Shown here in pieces: positions 38,876 through 47,544 of a stretch of DNA of 64,000 nucleotides. The translations under genes and the position numbers were made by a program. Within the stretch, counting starts at the first letter, position 1. Every line of letters begins with the position of its first letter. Origin of the DNA: Pleomorphomonas sp. JP5 (lineage in GTDB: Bacteria; Pseudomonadota; Alphaproteobacteria; Rhizobiales; Pleomorphomonadaceae); the NCBI RefSeq assembly GCF_023721815.1, contig NZ_JAMDLI010000022.1, positions 310,001 to 374,000 of the forward strand. The letters are read 5' to 3'. The notes under the pieces are model-generated. The model saw only the letters and a program-made list of their open reading frames with translations, made no database searches and was not told the origin of the DNA.

Positions 38876-41137
38876 CTAGACTTGGCTTGGCATGATGCCG
38901 GCCAGCTGATCCGCGCTCATTGGTCGGCCGAGCGCGTAGCCCTGCAATGTTTGGCAGCCGAGATCCCGAAGAATGTCCGCCTGCTCGATGGTCTCGACAC
39001 CTTCGGCGACAATGCCTATGCCCTGCGTGCGACCAATCTCCACGATCGAGCGGATGAGTTGGCGCTGCGAACCGGAGGTCGCGACCTCGGCGGTCAGTTG
39101 GCTGGCGATCTTGAGACGCTTCGGCTGCAAGCGCATCAGGCTGACGATAGAGGCATAACCGGTGCCGAAATCGTCGATCTCTATCTCTATGCCGAGTTGC
39201 TTGAGGCGGTTGATGTTCTCGGCGACGATGTCGTCGCTATCGTCGAGGTAGATTGCCTCGGTCAGTTCGAAGGCCAGCATACCAGGTTCGATTGCCATTG
39301 CCGCGAGCTTCTCGATCAGGCGCTCGTCGCGGAGCCTGCCCATCGAGACGTTGACGGCCACTCTCGGCACCCGCAGGCCAGTGGAGAGCCAGCGAAATCG
39401 CTGGGCGAGGGCCATTTCCAGCACGATATGATCGAGCACGGGCAGGACGTTGATCTCGTCCGCAGCCTCGAGGAAGCGGGACGGTCCGATCAAGCCTGCC
39501 GTCGGATGATTCCAGCGGATGAGCGCTTCCAGGCCAACGACATCGCGCGTCGAAGCATCGAACTGTTGCTGATAGTGCGCGGTGAACTGTCCCTCTTCGA
39601 TGCCGGTCAGTATTTCATCGGCCAGGCGTTTGGCGCTGACGACCTCGGCTTCCAGCGCACGGGTGAAAAACTCGAAGCGATTGCGGCCAAGCTTCTTCGC
39701 TCGATAGAGCGCGATGTCGGCGTCGATGAGAAGCTTGCGGGGCTGGTATTTTCGTGGCTCCGAGCAGGCTATGCCGATCGACAGTCCGCTTCGGCACCGC
39801 ACCTCTCCGAGGTCGATCGGGTGGCGGAAGCTTGCAATCAGCTCTTCGGCCAGCGCGCTGGCCAACTCTTCCGGCTCATCGCTGATACACACGGCAACGA
39901 ACTCATCGCCGCCGATACGCGCCACGAGGTCGTCGGGCCGGAATACGGCGCGCATGAGATCGGCGGTATGCTGGAGCAAGTGGTCGCCAGTTGCGTGACC
40001 GTAAGCGTCGTTGACCTGCTTGAAGCGGTCGATGTCCATATGAAGGATGGCGATCCGGCCGAGCGGTTCTCCGGTGTCGGAGCTCAGGTGGCCAAGGCGA
40101 TCCATGAGATGACGGCGGTTGGGCAGGCCGGTGAGTTCATCGTGCAGCGAGGTGTGCCGGACAAGCCGGTTTGCCTCCTCAAGCTGGATGTTTCGCGCCT
40201 CGGCAAGTCGTTTGGCTTCGCTGAGCTCGTCGAGATTGCGTCGACGCTCGGCATAGAGGTGGCCCGTAATCAGGATCGGCAGAACAACGAACGTGCCGAT
40301 GAGGGCGATCATCAGTCGGAAGCTGATCGTGTTGGGCGGCGCTGGCCAGCCACCTTTCGGTGTGGCGGCAAGCTGCCAGGCCCCGCCGGGAATGCTGACG
40401 GTCGCGATCAGAGGGTCGTGCTCCAGAACCTCCTCCGAGCCGAAGAAGATCTCTCCGGCGGCGCCTTTTCCGTCGCGCCCGCGTATGGTCAGGTCGAGAT
40501 CGAAACTAGGGTCGGTCAAACCGCTGTTACGGTAGAGGCGCTCGAGATCGATCACAGCCGAGACGATGCCCCAGAACACGGGCGGCCCGGCCGGTCGGTC
40601 GACCATCACGGGATAACGACCGATGATGCCGACGCCTCCCTGAACCAGTTCGAGCGGACCGGCAAGAACGAGGTGACCGGTTGCCCTGGCGCGCTCGACA
40701 GCCTCTCTCTGGGCGGGCGTCTTCGTGTAGTCGAGGCCCATGGCCTGCTCGTTGCCGACGAGCGGATGAACCATGGTGATGACCATGTCCGGCGCGGCGG
40801 CGATCAGACGAAGATCCGACCCTGCCGCGAGGAGGTGTTCGACGAGCGTGTTGAATTCGGTTCTGTCGAGCTCCGGGCGCGTGGCGAAGGCGGCTACAAC
40901 CGCCCTGCCGATCTGGATGTCGCGGTTGATGTTGCCCTCGAGGCGCGCCCGAATGACGGACAGGCGGTCTGCGACTGTCGCCCGCGTGTGTTGTTCGAAC
41001 AACTGATGGTTCTGGTAGTCGGCAAGCAGGCCGAGCATCCCGGCGGCGATCAGAGCGATCAAGGCTGGCACGCTCGCGGGGCGGAGAACCAGTCGGTTCA
41101 CACGGCGCAAAATCCGAAGCAACCCGCCAGAAGCCAT
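38876..41137 (-). CDS. Membrane CHASE-GGDEF-EAL cyclic-di-GMP protein with altered EAL motif
   Basis: This 753-residue protein has a helix near 24-44, a periplasmic CHASE sensor domain (about 75-260, with MGLDYTKTP), a second helix near 290-310, then GGDEF and EAL domains. GGDEF is intact (RIGGDEF) and the inhibitory site RPDD fits RxxD, so cyclase activity with feedback is likely. The EAL domain keeps EALIRW, VNVS, ELTE, DDFGTG and AEGVE, but the KID motif reads KIA (Asp to Ala, codon GCC), which may weaken phosphodiesterase activity. No partner gene is adjacent. Confidence 0.93.
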   Translation of the reverse strand: MASGGLLRILRRVNRLVLRPASVPALIALIAAGMLGLLADYQNHQLFEQHTRATVADRLSVIRARLEGNINRDIQIGRAVVAAFATRPELDRTEFNTLVEHLLAAGSDLRLIAAAPDMVITMVHPLVGNEQAMGLDYTKTPAQREAVERARATGHLVLAGPLELVQGGVGIIGRYPVMVDRPAGPPVFWGIVSAVIDLERLYRNSGLTDPSFDLDLTIRGRDGKGAAGEIFFGSEEVLEHDPLIATVSIPGGAWQLAATPKGGWPAPPNTISFRLMIALIGTFVVLPILITGHLYAERRRNLDELSEAKRLAEARNIQLEEANRLVRHTSLHDELTGLPNRRHLMDRLGHLSSDTGEPLGRIAILHMDIDRFKQVNDAYGHATGDHLLQHTADLMRAVFRPDDLVARIGGDEFVAVCISDEPEELASALAEELIASFRHPIDLGEVRCRSGLSIGIACSEPRKYQPRKLLIDADIALYRAKKLGRNRFEFFTRALEAEVVSAKRLADEILTGIEEGQFTAHYQQQFDASTRDVVGLEALIRWNHPTAGLIGPSRFLEAADEINVLPVLDHIVLEMALAQRFRWLSTGLRVPRVAVNVSMGRLRDERLIEKLAAMAIEPGMLAFELTEAIYLDDSDDIVAENINRLKQLGIEIEIDDFGTGYASIVSLMRLQPKRLKIASQLTAEVATSGSQRQLIRSIVEIGRTQGIGIVAEGVETIEQADILRDLGCQTLQGYALGRPMSADQLAGIMPSQV

Positions 41138-41260
41138 CGTCTGCGTTCCAGAAGTAGACGTTGCTACCTTATAAGCCAGATTTTCCTTTTGTAATTCTTA
41201 CTTGTTCCGTAAATGCTTCTCTTGGTTGAGGATTTCACAGAGTACCCTATCAGTGACGTA

Positions 41261-42652
41261 TCAGCCGAGCCATTCGGTCAAGTCATCCAGGGCACGACGG
41301 CAGATCGCCTGTCGTTTTGCTATGGTCTTCTCGTTGCCCCGGAGTCGCCGACCGGGCTCTTTGGGCAACTCGACGGGAGGAAAGAGGCCGAAGTTGACAT
41401 TCATCGGCTGGAACGAGCGGGGCGCGCCCTCGGCCTCCATGGAGATGTGGCCGCCGGTGATGTGGCCGAGAAGAGCGCCGAGCGCTGTGGTCGGTGGAGG
41501 AGGGACCGCTGCCGCACCAAGCCGTTCGGCGGCGGCGAAGCGACCGGCCAGGAGGCCGATGGATGCCGACTCGACATAGCCCTCACAACCGGTGACCTGC
41601 CCGGCGAATCTGAGATGGGGCGCTGCCTTGAGGCGAAGCACCTGATCGAGCAGACGCGGGCTGTCGAGGTAGGTGTTGCGATGGAGGCCACCGAGCCTGG
41701 CAAACTCGGCCTTCTCGAGCCCCGGGATCATCCTGAAGACGTCGGCCTGAACACCGTACTTCAGTTTCGTCTGGAACCCGACCATGTTGTAGAGCGTGCC
41801 GAGCGCATTGTCCTGACGGAGCTGAACGATGGCGTAAGACTTGACGGTGGGGTCGCGTGGGTTGGTGAGGCCGACCGGCTTCATCGGTCCGTGACGCAGT
41901 GTCTCACGGCCGCGCTCCGCCATTACCTCGATCGGAAGGCAGCCGTCGAAGTAGGGCGTCTTCTCGAAGTCCTTGAACTCGGTCTTCTCGCCCGCAAGGA
42001 GCGCATCGATGAACGCTTCATACTGCTCGCGGTTCAGCGGACAGTTGATGTAGTCGGCGCCGGTACCGCCCGGGCCGGGCTTGTCATAGCGCGACTGGAA
42101 CCAAGCCTTGTCCATATCGATGCTGTCGAAGTGGACGATGGGCGCGATGGCGTCGAAGAAGGCAAGCGAAGCGGCGCCGGTGGTTGTGCGGATGGCTTCG
42201 GCCAGTGCTGGCGAGGTGAGCGGGCCGGTTGCGACGATCGTGCTGCCCCAGTCCTCCGGCGGCAGGCCATCCACTTCGCCCTCGACGACGGTGACAAGCG
42301 GATGGGCGCGCAGCGTCGCGGTGATCTTGTCGGAGAACCCATCGCGGTCGACGGCCAATGCGCCGCCGGCCGGTACCTTGTTGGTGTCGGCGGAAGCCAT
42401 GATCAGTGAGCCGGCTCGTCGCATTTCCTCATGCAGCAAACCGACCGCGTTGTTCTGGTGGTCGTCGGAGCGGAAGGAGTTGGAACAGACCAGCTCGGCG
42501 AAGCCGCCGGTTTTGTGCGCCTCGGTTCCGCGCTGCGGACGCATTTCGTGAAGAACGACCGGGATGTCGTGGGAGACGATTTGCCAGGCGGCTTCCGAGC
42601 CGGCCAGGCCGGCGCCGACGACGTGGATGGGGGCGTGGGACTGATTGGTCAT
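41261..42652 (-). CDS. trmFO: Methylenetetrahydrofolate–tRNA-(uracil-5-)-methyltransferase TrmFO
   Basis: TrmFO makes 5-methyluridine at position 54 of the tRNA T loop using folate and FAD. The 463-residue protein starts at 42652 with the FAD-binding [12 protein letters not shown]. It also has the CSNSFRSD segment, the [10 protein letters not shown] region and the C-terminal [11 protein letters not shown] motif. A longer in-frame start at 42781 would run into the hairpin RNA array and is rejected. It is the first gene downstream of the cuckoo-type array on the minus strand. Confidence 0.95.
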   Translation of the reverse strand: MTNQSHAPIHVVGAGLAGSEAAWQIVSHDIPVVLHEMRPQRGTEAHKTGGFAELVCSNSFRSDDHQNNAVGLLHEEMRRAGSLIMASADTNKVPAGGALAVDRDGFSDKITATLRAHPLVTVVEGEVDGLPPEDWGSTIVATGPLTSPALAEAIRTTTGAASLAFFDAIAPIVHFDSIDMDKAWFQSRYDKPGPGGTGADYINCPLNREQYEAFIDALLAGEKTEFKDFEKTPYFDGCLPIEVMAERGRETLRHGPMKPVGLTNPRDPTVKSYAIVQLRQDNALGTLYNMVGFQTKLKYGVQADVFRMIPGLEKAEFARLGGLHRNTYLDSPRLLDQVLRLKAAPHLRFAGQVTGCEGYVESASIGLLAGRFAAAERLGAAAVPPPPTTALGALLGHITGGHISMEAEGAPRSFQPMNVNFGLFPPVELPKEPGRRLRGNEKTIAKRQAICRRALDDLTEWLG

Positions 42653-42745
42653 GGCGGGGGGATAGCATGTCCGAGGGGTGCATGCAGCGTTTTTCCGGAG
42701 GTCGCTCCGACGAAGAAATGGATCTGGAAAGCCTCGAAATGCAAA

Positions 42746-43097
42746 CGCCCACCGGGGGAGGAGATCCGGTGGGCGCTGCAATTTTCTGTAGACGGCATGG
42801 GAGGAGGTATGCCGCTACAGCTAACCTGCGATGCGGGAGGAGGAGCATCGCAGGACGGTCGTAGCAAGGGAGGAGGATTGCCACGACCAAACCGACGTTG
42901 CCCAGGGAGGAGGAAGGGCAGGCCGGTACTCACAAATCCGGCGAAATGGTCCTGGGAGGAGGAGAGGACCATCATCGCCTAAGGGAAAGATGGGGGAGGA
43001 GGACCATCTTTCCAAGACACCGGCCGGAGGGAGGAGGAACCGGCAGGGTGTCTATCAGGGTCGCCGCAGAACTGGGAGGAGGATAGTTCGGCTGGCG
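42746..43097 (-). ncRNA. Array of nine cuckoo/CcsR-type small-RNA hairpins (CCUCCUCCC loops)
   Basis: Nine consecutive hairpins follow the DUF1127 gene on the minus strand. Approximate spans (plus coordinates): 42746-42775, 42786-42820, 42825-42854, 42857-42888, 42891-42927, 42946-42972, 42984-43013, 43016-43052 and 43062-43097. Stems differ in sequence yet pair well; for example CCTGCGATGC/GCATCGCAGG is perfect over ten pairs. Every loop is 10-12 bases with GGGAGGAG(G/A) on the plus strand, so the RNA shows (U)CCUCCUCCC, complementary to Shine-Dalgarno-like purine tracts. The last hairpin on the minus strand (42746-42775) runs into TTTGCATTTC and can act as terminator. This matches the CcsR1-4/cuckoo family of Rhodobacter, which is co-transcribed with a DUF1127 gene and stress-induced. 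The array here is longer than the four known there. Transcription is inferred. Confidence 0.9.
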
Positions 43098-43113
43098 AGC
43101 CTAATTTCGTGGT

Positions 43114-43272
43114 TCAGAGCGTGGCCTTGCGGGCAACGTTCGAGATTTCACCGCGGGAGATGCCCAGGTCGGCAAGCTCGCGGGTGCTCAGACGGGAGAG
43201 CTCGCGATAGGTCTCCTGGTACTTGCGGTAGGAGCGGAGCTTGTTGACAACGGTGTCCAGCATTTCGTTCAT
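43114..43272 (-). CDS. DUF1127 small protein (CcaF1-like)
   Basis: This 52-residue basic protein has the DUF1127 pattern: YRELSRLSTRELADLGISRGEI followed by a short basic end. Proteins of this family, for example CcaF1 of Rhodobacter sphaeroides, are small Arg-rich RNA-binding proteins. They are encoded directly upstream of CcsR RNAs and act in their processing and in stress survival. The same order is seen here: the stop at 43114 is 17 bases from the first hairpin. The start at 43272 is chosen for family length; an in-frame extension to 43572 is not conserved. Confidence 0.9.
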   Translation of the reverse strand: MNEMLDTVVNKLRSYRKYQETYRELSRLSTRELADLGISRGEISNVARKATL

Positions 43273-43927
43273 CCATTCGGGTTGTGAGGCGCTGCGCTCT
43301 TCAGTCTGTTGTCTGCTGCGCTTCGCTCTCGACACCCCGATAATTAGGCGAACGAGGCATGCAGGGCTAGAGGGTGGCCTGCATGTCAGGAATGCAGTTT
43401 TCGCACGGCAGCATTCGGAGCTCGAAATGAACTTCGCTGACGGGTTGAAATACGGCTGAAATACGACTTTCGACGGAGTCTCGGTCGCATATTTGCCGTC
43501 ATTTGGCTTCCATGATGTTGTTTTTGATGAAATCAACTCAAAAATTGGCCAATGCTGCAGCGCAACATACATCTTGCCTAAAACCGGGCGAAAGAATTTT
43601 TGAATGTGCCGGGCGGTTATGGGAGCGGCTACGAGGTTTGGAACGCCTCAAAATTCTCTACGCAAATATGCTGATCGGTCTGAAACGGTTTTCCTGGGCT
43701 CCTGTTTTGGGAGCTGGAGCCCGTTGAATCGTTTTCGGTCGCCGATAGCGTATCCATGGATGATTGTCGGCTGATGACAGCGATGTCATGGACGATGCTG
43801 CTGAGGAGGCCTATGGCGCGGCCTGTGCAGCGGCCGGGAGCTTGTTGCGCGGTACGATTCTGCGCAGGAACACGCTCCGCCGTTCCTCCCTTATAGAGGG
43901 GCGGAGGCTATGAAACTCCGGCGGTGG
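43273..43927 (-). other. Long intergenic region upstream of the DUF1127/cuckoo transcript
   Basis: These 655 bases hold no accepted gene. Towards DUF1127 there is an inverted repeat CATGCAGG…CCTGCATG (43358-43385), a candidate operator, and TAATTAT at about 43340 on the minus strand could be a minus-10 element. Near the L,D-transpeptidase end, a hairpin CTCCGCC/GGCGGAG (43875-43906) follows that gene on its strand but lacks a T tract. A heat-shock or extracytoplasmic-sigma promoter is expected from relatives but could not be placed. Confidence 0.4.
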
Positions 43928-44506
43928 TTATTGCTCGACGGACACTCGTACGTTCGACGGGCCGTATTGCCTGACCAGTGCGAACAAAGCCTTGGCGTTG
44001 TCCGGGTGCAGGCGCACGCAGCCATGCGAGGCGGGCTTACCGAGGCGCTTGATGTGAGGCGTCGCGTGAATCGCATAGCCTTTATGGAAGAAAATGGAGT
44101 GCGGCATCGGCGCGTTGTCGTATTTGCGAGAGTGCCACATGACGTGCATGCGATAGGGTGTCCAGAATCCGGTAGGCGTGACATAGCCGCGTCCAGCGGT
44201 CGACACCTTCCAGACGTGCACGACCTTGCCGTGGACGAGAACGGTCATGGTTTGCGACGATATGTCGACGCGTATCTGAACCTTCGGTCCCAGAGCTTGC
44301 CTCGTCGCCGGTCCCGTTGCGAGCGCTTGGGCAATGTCGGCGGCGGGCGGGAGCGTCATGGCCAATTCGTCGGCGCGGTCATTTGAAGACAGCGACGGCC
44401 GCATGGGAATGCCATCGAAGCCCGATCGGTCGTCCGTCGCTGCGTGGGCTGGTGCCGCAACGGTCAAGCATAGTGACAGTCCCAACAGGGCGAAGGCGCG
44501 ATACAT
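43928..44506 (-). CDS. L,D-transpeptidase (YkuD family), periplasmic
   Basis: L,D-transpeptidases cross-link peptidoglycan through 3-3 bonds or anchor proteins to it. The 192-residue protein has a signal peptide with an AHA cleavage site near residue 22 and a linker. Its YkuD domain has the catalytic motif ending SHGCVRL, with Cys163 as the nucleophile and the upstream His in HATPH. GGGGGA lies just before the start. It is monocistronic. Confidence 0.92.
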   Translation of the reverse strand: MYRAFALLGLSLCLTVAAPAHAATDDRSGFDGIPMRPSLSSNDRADELAMTLPPAADIAQALATGPATRQALGPKVQIRVDISSQTMTVLVHGKVVHVWKVSTAGRGYVTPTGFWTPYRMHVMWHSRKYDNAPMPHSIFFHKGYAIHATPHIKRLGKPASHGCVRLHPDNAKALFALVRQYGPSNVRVSVEQ

Positions 44507-44694
44507 GACATCCCCCGTGAAAATAGAGTTACTATTGCACGCAAGGGTTAATTCATTATGGTCATGAACGTCTTTGTGAAATTCGTTGCTTTGTAGCCTT
44601 TGGGGGAGGGCGGTGGCCCGCCGTTCCCCGTGATCGGGCTTCAGCTCGCTTTGGGCTGTCGGCCACCTCGCGTGTCGTGTTCAAGGAGCAGGGA
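44507..44694. other. Divergent intergenic region, L,D-transpeptidase and NnrU
   Basis: These 188 bases separate the two divergent genes. A GC-rich hairpin (GGGGGAGGGCGG…CCGCCGTTCCCC) at about 44602-44635 precedes nnrU. AAGGAG before 44695 supplies its ribosome site. No gene was seen. Confidence 0.35.
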
Positions 44695-45270
44695 ATGTCC
44701 GTTTTCCTCGTTGGCCTCGTTCTCTTCATTGGTATGCATTCGATCTATATCGTGGCGCCCGGTGTGCGGGCGGGGGCGGTTGCCCGCATCGGATACAACC
44801 CCTGGCGCGGCATCTACTCGCTCGTTTCTCTCGCAGGCCTGCTGTTGCTGATCTACGGTTACGGGCTCGCGCGTCAGGATCCCGTTCTGTTGTTTGAGCC
44901 GCCGTCCTGGGCACGCATGCTTGCCTTCGTGCTGATGATGGCGTCGCTGCCGTTGCTCGTGTCTTCCTTCTTTCCCACGCCGACGCGCATCGGTCGCTTC
45001 GTTCGCCACCCGATGCTGATGTCGGTGACGCTCTGGGCGGTCGCCCATGCGCTGGTGGTCGGGACGCTCGCCAGCGTGTTGCTCAGTGCCGTCTTCTTTA
45101 TATGGACTCTGGCCGCCCGTTTTTCCCTGATTGCGCGGCCGATGACGACCACGCCTGCGAAGACGCCCAAACCGCTGAACGACTGGATCGCGGTGGCAAT
45201 CGGGCTTGCGGCTTGGGCGGCGCTGTTGTTCGGGCTGCATGAGTGGCTGATCGGCATGCCGTTGCTGTAA
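44695..45270 (+). CDS. nnrU: NnrU-family membrane protein
   Basis: This 191-residue protein has about five membrane helices, with the opening MSVFLVGLVLFIGMHSIYI and the RIGRFVRHPMLMSVTLWA region characteristic of NnrU. The family was named from nitric-oxide/nitrite reduction loci and is related to methyltransferases of the isoprenylcysteine type, but its biochemical role is not settled. No nitrite or nitric-oxide reductase genes are nearby. The start at 44695 follows AAGGAGCAGGGA. Confidence 0.8.
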   Translation: MSVFLVGLVLFIGMHSIYIVAPGVRAGAVARIGYNPWRGIYSLVSLAGLLLLIYGYGLARQDPVLLFEPPSWARMLAFVLMMASLPLLVSSFFPTPTRIGRFVRHPMLMSVTLWAVAHALVVGTLASVLLSAVFFIWTLAARFSLIARPMTTTPAKTPKPLNDWIAVAIGLAAWAALLFGLHEWLIGMPLL

Positions 45271-45414
45271 GCGCTCGGGCATCGTCCACATGAAGAGGTG
45301 GCGTCGTTTTGAAAAAGGCTGTAAACGGCGTCGATGAGTTGCGCTGGCACAGTATGGCGCGAACCGTGTATGGGCGGCGGCCGGCAGGGTCGCGAGCCGA
45401 TAGTTGGATAGAAG

Positions 45415-46092
45415 ATGTCTGATATTTTCGACGAAGTCGGTGAAGACCTGCGCCGCGACAGGCTGACGGGGCTGTGGAAGCGTTACGGCTGGGTCCTCTA
45501 CGTTGTGGCCGGACTGATCGTCGCGGGTACCGCTGCCTGGCGCGGATATGATTATTGGGCGACCAGCCGTGCCAACGCGGCCGGTGATGCCTACTCGCAA
45601 GTGCTGGCCTCGGCCAAGGCTGGGGACCACAAGGCGCTCGCCGAGTCGCTTGCGGTCTATGCCAGTGATGCCCCCAAGCAGTATCAGGTGCTTGCCCGCT
45701 TCCGTGCCGCTTCCGAACACGCTGCCATGGGCGAGACCGACAATGCCCTTGCTGCGTTCGAGGATCTATCCAAGGCATCCGGCGTCGACCAGACGTTTCG
45801 CGATCTCGCGGCGGTTCGCGCCGCGCTGATTGCCGTCGACCGGGAGAGTCTCGATCAGATCAAGGCGCGCGTTTCCAGCTACAACAACGACATCTCCCCC
45901 TGGCGCCACGCGGCGCGCGAGATCGTCGCCCTCGCGGCCGTTCGTGCCGAGGACTGGAAAACCGTCAGTGAAGAGACCCGGAAGCTGACCGATGATCCCG
46001 CGACGCCCTCGGGCACCCGCAATCGGGCGCACATTCTGCAGGATCTGGCGATTTCGCAAACCGGTGATTCCGACAGTGGAGCTGCCGGATGA
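45415..46092 (+). CDS. Inner-membrane TPR protein, YfgM-like
   Basis: This 225-residue protein has a short cytoplasmic head, one transmembrane helix at about residues 26-44, and a periplasmic TPR-type helical domain. YfgM-like proteins associate with the Sec translocon or BamB and help periplasmic chaperoning. The gene overlaps bamB by four bases (ATGA), as in many proteobacteria where this pair sits before der, which supports a role in envelope protein traffic. Confidence 0.85.
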   Translation: MSDIFDEVGEDLRRDRLTGLWKRYGWVLYVVAGLIVAGTAAWRGYDYWATSRANAAGDAYSQVLASAKAGDHKALAESLAVYASDAPKQYQVLARFRAASEHAAMGETDNALAAFEDLSKASGVDQTFRDLAAVRAALIAVDRESLDQIKARVSSYNNDISPWRHAAREIVALAAVRAEDWKTVSEETRKLTDDPATPSGTRNRAHILQDLAISQTGDSDSGAAG

Positions 46093-47462
46093 CGACTCTC
46101 CTTCGCCTTTCCTCTGTGGCCTTCGCATTGGTCGTCACCGTGGCGCTCGGCGGTTGCGGTTCGGACTCGGCGATGGACTCGTTGTCTTCCCTTAATCCCT
46201 TCAAGAAGGATCAGCCGGTCGCCGAAGGCAACCGTACTTCGATCCTGGCTGTCTCGGATCCGACGCGCGGCGTAACCAATGGTCGGGCCGATATCGGCGC
46301 GGCGACGGCGCTTGCTGCGTGGTCCCAGCCCGGCGGCACCTCGACCAACGATCCTGGCAATGTCGCTGGCGCCTTGAAAGGCGTGCATTTCTGGTCGATC
46401 AGGGGCGGCAAGTCCGGCTTCGGCAACGGCATGATGGGGCTTTCGACCAGCAAGGGACGCGGCATTTCGGCCCGTCCGGTAGCGGCCGACGGCGTCGTCT
46501 ACGTTTATGATTCCGCTGGCGTCGTTTCGGGCTTCAAGGTGGCCAATAGCGGTGCCGTCTGGCACGTCGGCGTCTACCCCTCCAGCTCGAGCGATCCCGT
46601 CGGCGGCGGCGGACTTGCCGTGTCGGGTGGTCGCGTCTACGCCGCGACGGGCTATGGCGAACTGCTGTCGATCGACGCGGCGACCAGCTCGATCCTTTGG
46701 CGCGTGAAGCTCGATGCGCCGGCTCGTTCTGCTCCGGCGGTTGGTGGCGGCAAGGTGGTGGTCACCGCCCAGTCCGGCGCGGTACAGGCCTTCGACGCGG
46801 CGACAGGGGCTGCCGGCTGGCGTGCCTCCACCGAGGTGTCTGGCGCCTCTTTGGCAGGCGCCGGCAGCGCGGCGATTTCCGCCGATACCGTCGTGGTGGC
46901 CGGATCTACCGGACAGATCCAAGCCTTTGATCTCGCCACCGGCAGCGTCAAGTGGCAGGCGTCGATCACCGGTAGTGGCTCCATCTCGGCGATCACTGGG
47001 CTCCGGGACGCTTCGGCAAGTCCGGTGATCCATGGTGATGCCGTCTATGCCACAGGCATTGGTGGTGCTCTGGTCGCCCTCGACCTGAAGACCGGCGACG
47101 TTCGGTGGCAGCAGTCGATCGGTAGCGCCGAGACGCCCGTCGTGTCCGGTAGCAGCCTGTTCCTGATCGATCTCGAAAACAGGATGATCGCCATCGATCT
47201 CAAGACGGGCAAGGTGATCTGGGCCCAAACGCTGCCGCTCCGGCCGTCGTCGAGCCGCAAGGGCTCGTGGGCCGGACCGGTGATGGCGGCCGGCAAGCTG
47301 TGGGCGTCGTCCAACGATGGACGCATCGCTTCGGTGGATGCGGTCACCGGTGCGCTTGGCGTCACCACCGAGATAGGTTTCAGCGGCGCCATTGCGCCGA
47401 TCCTGAGCTCTGGCAAGATGATGGTTCTCGCTGGAGACGGTACGCTCATCGCCGTGAACTGA
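46089..47462 (+). CDS. bamB: Outer-membrane assembly lipoprotein BamB
   Basis: BamB is a lipoprotein beta-propeller of the BAM complex that inserts beta-barrel proteins into the outer membrane. The 457-residue protein has a lipobox at LGGCG (about residues 20-24). Its body is built from repeated WxxxxD/AFDxxTG…W blades of the PQQ-propeller type, seen at several VxAFDLATG-like repeats. The start overlaps the YfgM-like gene. der follows after 82 bases on the same strand. Confidence 0.93.
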   Translation: MTTLLRLSSVAFALVVTVALGGCGSDSAMDSLSSLNPFKKDQPVAEGNRTSILAVSDPTRGVTNGRADIGAATALAAWSQPGGTSTNDPGNVAGALKGVHFWSIRGGKSGFGNGMMGLSTSKGRGISARPVAADGVVYVYDSAGVVSGFKVANSGAVWHVGVYPSSSSDPVGGGGLAVSGGRVYAATGYGELLSIDAATSSILWRVKLDAPARSAPAVGGGKVVVTAQSGAVQAFDAATGAAGWRASTEVSGASLAGAGSAAISADTVVVAGSTGQIQAFDLATGSVKWQASITGSGSISAITGLRDASASPVIHGDAVYATGIGGALVALDLKTGDVRWQQSIGSAETPVVSGSSLFLIDLENRMIAIDLKTGKVIWAQTLPLRPSSSRKGSWAGPVMAAGKLWASSNDGRIASVDAVTGALGVTTEIGFSGAIAPILSSGKMMVLAGDGTLIAVN

Positions 47463-47544
47463 TCGCGGCGCCATAGGATAGCTGACGAGCGGCGGCGGAT
47501 CGATTGATCCGGCGCCGCGATGTCTATTGAAGGAAGTCTCGACC

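Noticed and set aside
38819-41194. A 791-codon open frame on the plus strand.
   Set aside because: It is the antisense of the GGDEF-EAL gene, whose motifs are clear on the minus strand; high GC leaves the opposite frame open.
42746-43097. The regularly spaced GGGAGGAGG units as a CRISPR-like or coding repeat array.
   Set aside because: The common part is only ~10 bases, lies in hairpin loops, and the sequences between units pair with each other; there are no identical direct repeats with unique spacers and no cas genes.
43875-43906. Hairpin after the L,D-transpeptidase gene as a terminator or tenth cuckoo hairpin.
   Set aside because: There is no T tract, and its CCTCCC lies on the opposite strand to the array and is paired, not in an open loop.
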